From Verrucomicrobiota bacterium (GTDB taxonomy: Bacteria; Verrucomicrobiota; Verrucomicrobiia; Verrucomicrobiales; DEV007): a DNA stretch of 5,350 nucleotides. Below, one piece after another: positions 1 to 4,404 of the stretch. The DNA is taken from the NCBI GenBank assembly GCA_020630835.1, contig JAHDIL010000158.1, forward strand, positions 1 to 5,350, in the 5' to 3' direction. Made by a program: the position numbers and the translations under genes. The notes below the pieces were generated by a model. It saw only the letters and a program-made list of their open reading frames with translations, had not been told where the DNA came from and ran no database searches. Each line of letters begins with the position of its first letter. Position 1 is the stretch's first letter.

Positions 1-381
1 CTGGGCAACGGAATAGGCCTTCTTCACCTGTCCGAAAATTTCCGTTTCGCCAATGACCAGCGAGTCAAGACCGCTCGCCACCTCAAAGAGATGATTAGCC
101 ACCGCCTCATCCGACAACTCATAGAAATCCACCGCTCCGGGTGACATCTGGAAGGTTTCGTTGAGATAGGCGCGAACAGAGGCGATGGCTAAGGCACTTT
201 CTGTCGCAGCACCATAGACCTCCACTCGGTTACACGTCGAGAGGATCACCGTCTCATCAACAGCATCAAGCCCGTGCACGTTCCGCAAGTGTTCCGCCAA
301 TGCATGCTGCGCCACGGCCAAGCGCTCCCGCACATCGACGGACGCAGACTTGTGATTCACACCTAGGCAAAAGAGAGACAC
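1..381 (-). CDS. hemA: Glutamyl-tRNA reductase, N-terminal part (C-terminus beyond left edge)
   Basis: This enzyme performs the NADPH-dependent reduction of glutamyl-tRNA(Glu) to glutamate-1-semialdehyde, the first committed step of C5-pathway tetrapyrrole synthesis in the cytosol. The 127 visible codons cover the N-terminal catalytic domain. NHKSA lies at residues 9-13, STCNRVEVY at 48-56 with the nucleophile Cys50 (the same number as in E. coli HemA), and the family signature SGLDSLVIGETEIFGQVKKA at 103-122; His97 is the likely counterpart of the conserved active-site His. The NADPH-binding and dimerisation domains are outside the window. I chose GTG 381 because no ATG lies between the upstream stop codon (400-402) and NHKSA, and because this start gives the expected short first strand and Cys50. 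No clear Shine-Dalgarno precedes it. The gene follows the CcsA/HemX-like gene by 18 nt in the same frame, so cotranscription and translational coupling are likely. The family assignment is very secure; the exact start is moderately so. Confidence 0.95.
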   Translation of the reverse strand, partial: MSLFCLGVNHKSASVDVRERLAVAQHALAEHLRNVHGLDAVDETVILSTCNRVEVYGAATESALAIASVRAYLNETFQMSPGAVDFYELSDEAVANHLFEVASGLDSLVIGETEIFGQVKKAYSVAQ

Positions 382-399
382 GAGAATCGAGAATGACGG

Positions 400-1176
400 T
401 TATAAGACAGCGAGCGTGGCAAAGGCGAAGACGACAGCAGCTATCGCCAGCCCGGCAAAACGATTCGGCGGCAGGGGCCAGAACCGCTGCCGGATCAAAA
501 GACAAGCATACACCAACCAGACGGCACCGAGGATAATCCAGTGAACTAGACTTGGGCTCTTCTGCATGAAGAATGCAGCACCGATTCCTACTGACAGCAA
601 TATCGTGCCAATCAATACGAGACGGAACAAAGCGATCTGCAAATGGCGAATGGGAGCCAAGGAGTAGAAGAGACTCGATGGATGCCCACCTTTGAGCTGG
701 CGATTCTGAAACATGTGCATCACCCCAGCGATTCCTGCCAGACCAAAGCCTCCATAAGCCAGTAACGAAAGCGCAGCATGCATCTCCAGCCATGGATCAA
801 CACGATCCTGAGGCCTCGCCCCCGGATCATCGAGACTCAACCAGATAAACGCAGCCCCAAGCAGTGCCGCGATCACCGGCAAAGTAAATAATCCGAGCAG
901 AGAGAGTCGGAAAGCTTGGCCTAGCAGCAAATAAATGAGGGCAACACTCCAACCTACAAAGGTCAAAACCTCCGCCCCATTGGTGATCGGGCAGCGTTTA
1001 TGCATCTCCCCCCTCTGCTCCAGAAAGTAGGTGAGAAATACAGCCCCAATTAATGCTGGCGCCACTCGCATCCAAGCTGGCGCAACTTCACCTCGGCGCA
1101 GAATCGCTGTCGAAAGCAGTGCCCCGGCGGCAAAAAAGGCCACGGAGATCAACAGAAAGATAGAATGCTCAGGCAT
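400..1176 (-). CDS. CcsA/HemX-type cytochrome c assembly membrane protein
   Basis: A 258-residue polytopic protein resembling the cytochrome c assembly family (CcsA/CcmC/HemX, PF01578). About eight hydrophobic segments are visible, near residues 6-26, 36-52, 70-86, 93-114, 130-156, 181-204, 210-228 and 240-258. The family-like stretch GWSVALIYLLLG (75-86) and WLEMHAALSLLAYGGF (129-144) with His133 support the assignment; His residues of this kind handle heme in characterised relatives. I do not see the tryptophan-rich WWD heme-handling motif of bona fide CcsA, so a HemX-like role, affecting heme synthesis or GluTR level, is as likely as cytochrome c maturation. The neighbouring hemA 18 nt downstream fits the Gram-positive hemAX pairing, though in the reverse order. 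The start is uncertain: GTG 1209 would add 11 polar residues. ATG 1176 is preferred because it opens directly onto the first membrane segment. Neither start has a good ribosome binding site. It probably leads the operon and is divergent from the alkyltransferase. Confidence 0.85.
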   Translation of the reverse strand: MPEHSIFLLISVAFFAAGALLSTAILRRGEVAPAWMRVAPALIGAVFLTYFLEQRGEMHKRCPITNGAEVLTFVGWSVALIYLLLGQAFRLSLLGLFTLPVIAALLGAAFIWLSLDDPGARPQDRVDPWLEMHAALSLLAYGGFGLAGIAGVMHMFQNRQLKGGHPSSLFYSLAPIRHLQIALFRLVLIGTILLSVGIGAAFFMQKSPSLVHWIILGAVWLVYACLLIRQRFWPLPPNRFAGLAIAAVVFAFATLAVL

Positions 1177-1217
1177 GGGGTTCGAGAGAGTTTCGGAGCT
1201 TACGAGCACCCTTCAGG

Positions 1218-1263
1218 TTTGCAACACTCATAGCGCGCGGATTAACTGCTTTCTTCTTGCAAA
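1218..1263. repeat. Inverted TTTGCAA / TTGCAAA pair in divergent intergenic region
   Basis: The short region between the CcsA/HemX-like gene (minus) and the alkyltransferase gene (plus) must hold the promoters for both. It contains TTTGCAA at 1218-1224 and its exact reverse complement TTGCAAA at 1257-1263, each with a TTGCAA core, centred 38 bp apart. This spacing could suit a dimeric regulator, but 7-mers pair by chance easily and no strong -35/-10 pair is evident on either strand. It is noted only as a weak candidate site. Confidence 0.2.
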
Positions 1264-1266
1264 GCA

Positions 1267-1644
1267 ATGGCGTTGCACCACCCTTTTACTCCAATGGACG
1301 GGGATTTGAAAACGAGAAGCGTCACCGACTTTCAACGACGTGTCTACGAACAAACGAGCCTGATTCCAAGAGGCAAGGTCGTCTCATACGGTGAGTTGGC
1401 TCGCAGTCTGAACTGCCATTCAGCCCAGGCTGTCGGACAAGCTCTTCGTCGCAACCCTTTCGCCCCCAACATCCCCTGCCATCGCGTGGTAGGCAGCAAT
1501 GGCGAACTAGGAGGCTTCTTTGGGAAACGCGGTGCCGATGCCGCAGAAACGAAACGAAACCTCCTCATCAGCGAAGGCGTCACATTTGAAACGCCCTCCC
1601 AGGTCAGCGCTCGCAGCTTTCACCAGTTCGATGAGCAGGATTGA
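1267..1644 (+). CDS. Short methylated-DNA--[protein]-cysteine S-methyltransferase (O6-alkylguanine-DNA alkyltransferase)
   Basis: A suicidal repair protein of the MGMT/Ogt family that transfers alkyl groups from O6-alkylguanine in DNA to its own cysteine. The 125 residues comprise only the C-terminal catalytic/helix-turn-helix domain; the N-terminal Ada/Ogt-type domain is absent. Visible elements are VSYGELA (39-45, Tyr41 as human Tyr114), the recognition helix region AVGQALRRNP (55-64, with the Asn hinge at 63), the acceptor motif IPCHRVV (69-75, Cys71), GGF (82-84) and a Glu103 that aligns with the catalytic-network Glu172 of human MGMT. Cys71 argues for a real transferase rather than an alkyltransferase-like (ATL) protein, which has Trp there. 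Oddly, Gln54 occupies the place of the usual Arg finger (human Arg128). ATG 1294 (116 residues) is an equally possible start; neither has a clear Shine-Dalgarno. It is followed 4 nt later by the DUF3820 gene and is probably cotranscribed with it. Confidence 0.87.
   Translation: MALHHPFTPMDGDLKTRSVTDFQRRVYEQTSLIPRGKVVSYGELARSLNCHSAQAVGQALRRNPFAPNIPCHRVVGSNGELGGFFGKRGADAAETKRNLLISEGVTFETPSQVSARSFHQFDEQD
1637..1640 (+). promoter_or_regulatory. Shine-Dalgarno AGGA deciding the DUF3820 start
   Basis: AGGA ends 8 nt before ATG 1649, inside the last codons of the alkyltransferase gene. The alternative in-frame ATG 1631 has no comparable purine run upstream, so 1649 is the favoured start and gives a 4-nt intergenic gap. 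Confidence 0.5.
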
Positions 1645-1648
1645 CAAA

Positions 1649-1891
1649 ATGGACGACCTTTCCGCTCAGTTAGCCGACTATCTAGCCGATCTCGAGCGAT
1701 ACCGGATGCCATTCGGACGTTTCAAGGGCAGCCACCTCGATCGGCTTCCTTACGAGTATCTGCATTGGTTTGCTGAAAAACAGAGCGGCTTCCCTAACGG
1801 TCGACTCGGCGAGCTCATGCAGTTTGTCTATGAGACCAAAGCTTGCGGAGCGGAGGAGATATTCACCTCTAGGAGACCACAGAAAAGCTAG
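1649..1891 (+). CDS. DUF3820 family protein
   Basis: An 80-residue soluble protein matching the small DUF3820 family (described in Pfam as putative quorum-sensing-regulated virulence factor; the biochemical role is unknown). The family core is clear: MPFGRFKG at 20-27, LPYEYLHWFAEK at 33-44, GFPNGRLGEL at 47-56, and the closing helix FVYETKACG at 59-67. The length is normal for the family. ATG 1649 is chosen over ATG 1631 (which would overlap the alkyltransferase by 14 nt) because an AGGA Shine-Dalgarno sits 8 nt upstream and because family members begin only a short way before MPFG. The gene is probably coupled to the alkyltransferase ahead of it. It converges with ispH, whose stop codon is 142 bp away. 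No signal peptide or membrane segment is seen. The family call is strong; I assign no function. Confidence 0.83.
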   Translation: MDDLSAQLADYLADLERYRMPFGRFKGSHLDRLPYEYLHWFAEKQSGFPNGRLGELMQFVYETKACGAEEIFTSRRPQKS

Positions 1892-2033
1892 GCAAGCAGT
1901 GATAAAAGAACAGATGTGCCGCGGAGTAAATCCCATGCGGGATAAAGACGTGGCAACGCTGAGCGAGTTTAACAAGGTCTCTCAAACAAAAAGCTCGAAG
2001 TTAATCGCCCTGGCGACAGGCATAACAGCATTA

Positions 2034-3296
2034 CTAAGCCGGCGCAGCAGCCACTCCTAACTTATCGCACTCCGCTTGGACTTGCTCGCGGGAGATTCCT
2101 CTCAAATCGAAAACCCTAAGGATCGTTTCCTCGATCAGATTATTGGGACAAGAAGCTCCCGCCGTAACCCCGACGACGACCTTTTCATCCTGAGCTAGGA
2201 TCGATGTCTTAGAGCTCACCTCCACCTTTTGATGAAGATCGAAATGGACGATATCCTCCAAGCTTTGCAGACAGTCCGAGGTGCGAATAAAAAAGGTCGG
2301 CAGCTCTTTTTCGCCGATTTCGACCAAGTGAGTCGTGTTTGAGCTATTATAGCCGCCGACCACAAGCAACGCATCCATCTTGTGCTTCAGCATTTCAAAC
2401 AAGGCATCCTGGCGCTCCTGAGTCGCTCCGCAAATCGTGTCAAAAACAAAGAATTTTTCCGCATCACCATCCCGCGACTCCACAGCCACTTGGATGCGTT
2501 TTTGAATATCCTCGGTCTCAGATTTCAGCATCGTCGTCTGGTTAGCCACCCCCACCCGGTCGAGATGAACCATCGGATCAAAGCCCTCTGAAAGCCCCTC
2601 AGGAAACCTCGCATAAAACGCGCCAGCATCGCTGTGCTCTCCCCGGATCCATTCACAAAGGTAGTCAGCGTCATCCGTGGTTAGGATAACCACGTAATGC
2701 CCCGTTTTGTCATCGCCAAGAGCTCGAGAAGCCGTTGCGCGTGTCTCCTCGTGACTAGCCTTCCCGTGAATGATCGAAGTGACACCATCCTTGGCGAAAC
2801 CACGAACGCGACGCCAGACTTTCATAACATCTCCACAAGTCGTATCCACCGTCTGCGCCCCCTGACGCTCGATTTTATCCATGAACGAAACCGGCGCACC
2901 GAAGGCCGGCACGATGACAACATCCTCCGACGTCAGTTCATCATATTGCTCATCCATCTTCTCCCAAGGCAGGGAAACAATGCCCATCTCCGTCAGTTGC
3001 CGGTTTACCTCCTGATTATGAATGATCTCACCAATAAGAAAAATGCGCGACTCAGGGAACACACGACGCGAGGCGTAGGCCAGATCAATGGCGCGCTCCA
3101 CACCATAGCAAAAACCAAATTGTTTCGCCAAGGTCATCGATGTATTGCCGATCGTGAACAATCCCTGAGAGCGGACGACCTCCACAAGACTGCTCCGGTA
3201 GTGCTCTGCCACCTCTGCCTCGACACGCTCCATAACCTCCGGCTTGCGGACATTTACGCGACGGGGTTTCGGCTTCTTTCCAGCGGCTGCACTCAT
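2034..3296 (-). CDS. ispH: 4-hydroxy-3-methylbut-2-enyl diphosphate reductase (long, cyanobacterial/plant-type IspH)
   Basis: The last enzyme of the MEP pathway. It reductively dehydroxylates HMBPP to IPP and DMAPP through a [4Fe-4S] cluster in the cytosol. The three cluster cysteines are visible: Cys63 in FGFCYGVERA, Cys154 in DTTCGDV and Cys383 in GASCPNN. Substrate-binding elements include EIIHN (90-94), HGKASHEET (177-185, with Glu184 aligning with catalytic Glu126 of E. coli), the QTT motif after VAN, and the SSN of GGYNSSNTTH. At 420 residues it is about 100 longer than E. coli IspH. The extra N-terminal region, including YRSSLVEVVRSQG (33-45), resembles the cyanobacterial and plastid subfamily. 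A lysine/arginine-rich stretch (KKPKPRR, 7-13) precedes it. ATG 3296 is the only sensible start, although no strong Shine-Dalgarno is seen. It lies 30 nt downstream of the L,D-transpeptidase gene and is probably cotranscribed with it. Confidence 0.98.
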   Translation of the reverse strand: MSAAAGKKPKPRRVNVRKPEVMERVEAEVAEHYRSSLVEVVRSQGLFTIGNTSMTLAKQFGFCYGVERAIDLAYASRRVFPESRIFLIGEIIHNQEVNRQLTEMGIVSLPWEKMDEQYDELTSEDVVIVPAFGAPVSFMDKIERQGAQTVDTTCGDVMKVWRRVRGFAKDGVTSIIHGKASHEETRATASRALGDDKTGHYVVILTTDDADYLCEWIRGEHSDAGAFYARFPEGLSEGFDPMVHLDRVGVANQTTMLKSETEDIQKRIQVAVESRDGDAEKFFVFDTICGATQERQDALFEMLKHKMDALLVVGGYNSSNTTHLVEIGEKELPTFFIRTSDCLQSLEDIVHFDLHQKVEVSSKTSILAQDEKVVVGVTAGASCPNNLIEETILRVFDLRGISREQVQAECDKLGVAAAPA

Positions 3297-3326
3297 AGTA
3301 AAAGGGATGACGGCAGGGTTCCGCCT

Positions 3327-4007
3327 CTAAAACAATACGTTGAGATCATCAAAAGGGGCATCAGTGATCAATACCGAGCGCGGGTGATCAGGCAACGCAT
3401 AGTCCATGGGACGAGGGATATTTTTGCCCAAAGTCTGATCTTCTGGAAGACTTGGCTGAATGTCTATCTTCGTCCCCTTCTGCACCAAGTTAAAAAATTC
3501 CTCTGCGACCGTGCGATGAATGCGCAAGCAGCCCGCTGTGCGCGGCATGGGCCAGACAGCCCCGGCATGGAAGCCATAGCCAGCCTTAAACTCCACCCAC
3601 CACGGCATGGGATAGCCGACATAGCGCTGCCCACTTGGCAGATCCACCCGCTTACCTGGGCGGATGTCTGAACCGTTCACATGGAAGCCGTAGGTGTTCG
3701 AACGCTTGCGCGGCAACTTCGAGAAAACCTTGTAATTTCCAAGAGGCGTCTCTTTCCCCGGCTTGCCGATAGCCACCGCCGCCACCCAGCGCGGCTCATT
3801 ACCCTCATAAACATAAACCGCTCGATTGGCCAGACTCACACGAACATTAACGTTTGCCATGTTCGACACCTGTCCATAGCGCACAGCCATGCTGACTGGT
3901 TTCTCAACCTCCGGGACCGATCGGCAGCCATTAAAGACGATAGGTGAACCAAGGATAATCACCGCCATCAATAGGCGGACAAAAAAAGGGCGTGTGCAAG
4001 TAGGCAT
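3327..4007 (-). CDS. L,D-transpeptidase (YkuD domain), probable lipoprotein or membrane-anchored
   Basis: A 226-residue envelope protein of the YkuD family, whose members make 3-3 crosslinks in peptidoglycan or attach proteins to it. An export signal is visible: Arg6/Arg11, a hydrophobic core at about 12-25, then FNGC with Cys28 as a possible lipidation site. The -3 residue is Phe, so the lipobox is imperfect and an uncleaved anchor is possible. The YkuD fold spans roughly 52-184: NVRVSLANRAVYVY (54-67), the TPLGNYKV motif (87-94), FHVNG (108-112), and the catalytic segment GFHAG (145-149) followed by TAGCLRIH (157-164). The latter supplies His147, nucleophile Cys160 and Arg162. The common HGC is AGC here, with Ala158. 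About 40 C-terminal residues (186-226) follow the domain. The gene heads a probable two-gene unit with ispH and diverges from the beta-helix gene. ATG 4007 has no clear Shine-Dalgarno. Confidence 0.92.
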   Translation of the reverse strand: MPTCTRPFFVRLLMAVIILGSPIVFNGCRSVPEVEKPVSMAVRYGQVSNMANVNVRVSLANRAVYVYEGNEPRWVAAVAIGKPGKETPLGNYKVFSKLPRKRSNTYGFHVNGSDIRPGKRVDLPSGQRYVGYPMPWWVEFKAGYGFHAGAVWPMPRTAGCLRIHRTVAEEFFNLVQKGTKIDIQPSLPEDQTLGKNIPRPMDYALPDHPRSVLITDAPFDDLNVLF

Positions 4008-4022
4008 AAGAGAGGAGCAGTA

Positions 4023-4028
4023 AGTATA
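4023..4028 (-). promoter_or_regulatory. Possible -10 element (TATACT) for the L,D-transpeptidase/ispH unit
   Basis: Read on the minus strand, TATACT lies 15 nt before ATG 4007 and matches the sigma-70 -10 consensus at five of six positions. No acceptable -35 lies 16-18 nt upstream; a TTGAAT is present but with a 27-nt spacer. If used, the leader would be very short, which fits the absence of a Shine-Dalgarno. Confidence 0.25.
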
Positions 4029-4334
4029 GGAACATCCTCAGCTTCATCGCGACGGATTCAATCGAAAACTACCACCACAGAGGGGCCCCGGGTAGGCTCG
4101 CCTCGGAACTTGCCTGAACCGGTAACTCAGAATCTAATCGCAACACTAACGTGGAAGTAAGTGCCACCTCAACACGCGGATAGAATCGGGTAGGAGTTTA
4201 TAACTTTAGCACTTTTTGCCTGTCCGTGCCCCCTAATATGGTTTCAGTGCATGCTGGGCACACACAAGTAGGTGCACCCAATCTGATACCCCGTCCTGGT
4301 TTGCGAAAGCCTTCTTGCTTCGATCAAGGTTTCT
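4029..4334. other. Gene-free stretch between divergent genes
   Basis: I find no credible coding region, tRNA or known RNA here. Open frames on both strands are short and lack any recognisable protein pattern. Visible small elements are a GC-rich palindrome GGGGCCCC at 4082-4089 running into CCCGGG (4087-4092), -10-like hexamers TAGAAT (4181-4186) and TATAAC (4199-4204) without matching -35 boxes, and GTGCCC (4226-4231) repeated inverted as GGGCAC (4256-4261). The stretch is most likely upstream regulatory sequence for the beta-helix gene or decayed sequence. Confidence 0.5.
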
Positions 4335-4342
4335 AGTAGATT
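4315..4342 (+). promoter_or_regulatory. Weak candidate promoter for the beta-helix gene
   Basis: TTGCTT (4315-4320) and TAGATT (4337-4342) are separated by 16 bp and match the sigma-70 hexamers at about three and four positions. The -10-like box lies inside the perfect dyad at 4335-4351, which would suit repression by a dimeric regulator. Speculative. Confidence 0.25.
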
Positions 4343-4351
4343 AAATCTACT
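4335..4351. promoter_or_regulatory. Perfect 17-bp dyad, candidate operator
   Basis: The 8-bp arms AGTAGATT and AATCTACT flank a single central A with no mismatches. It is AT-rich and sits 53 bp upstream of the beta-helix gene start, where an operator would be expected. A LacI-, GntR- or similar dimeric repressor site is one reading. It abuts a second dyad at 4352-4373. The symmetry is directly visible; the function is inferred. Confidence 0.4.
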
Positions 4352-4373
4352 CCCGACAATGTATCCAGTCGGG
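4352..4373 (+). repeat. Inverted repeat / hairpin in the probable 5' leader
   Basis: CCCGAC (4352-4357) and GTCGGG (4368-4373) form a perfect 6-bp GC-rich stem with a 10-nt loop, starting immediately after the AT-rich dyad and ending 31 nt before the beta-helix start codon. No T-tract follows, so it is not an intrinsic terminator. It could be a leader hairpin affecting stability or translation, or the second half of a composite regulator site. Confidence 0.35.
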
Positions 4374-4404
4374 TGACCTAAAACGTTGGACTCAGAAGAA
4401 GGCA

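Noticed and set aside
266..793. A 175-codon open frame on the minus strand
   Set aside because: It crosses the boundary of the CcsA/HemX-like gene and hemA in a different frame; the real hemA frame carries STCNR and the SGLDSLVIGE signature.
1930..1943. Hairpin ATCCC-ATGC-GGGAT between the convergent genes as an intrinsic terminator
   Set aside because: The stem is only 5 bp and is not followed by a T-tract on either strand.
1980..2020. Minus-strand terminator for ispH (TCGC/GCGA stem then a T-rich run)
   Set aside because: The usable stem is 4 bp and the T-run starts about 12 nt later, too far for an intrinsic terminator.
1914..2060. Possible small gene of 48 codons on the plus strand in the convergent gap
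   Set aside because: It runs antisense into the ispH 3' end, has no good Shine-Dalgarno and no recognisable sequence pattern; chance is the simpler explanation.
2697..3671. A 324-codon open frame on the plus strand
   Set aside because: It is entirely antisense to ispH and the L,D-transpeptidase gene, both of which carry full catalytic motifs, and its translation resembles no family.
4082..4130. GC-rich segment as a tRNA or attachment-site remnant
   Set aside because: No cloverleaf, no T-loop consensus and no second copy in the window.
4212..4234. Sigma-54-like GG-N10-GC on the minus strand
   Set aside because: Only the minimal dinucleotides fit; the surrounding consensus is absent.
4226..4280. 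GTGCCC/GGGCAC and nearby GTGC/GCAC pairings as a structured RNA or riboswitch
   Set aside because: The pairings are short, compete with one another, have a long loop, and match no riboswitch core that I recognise.
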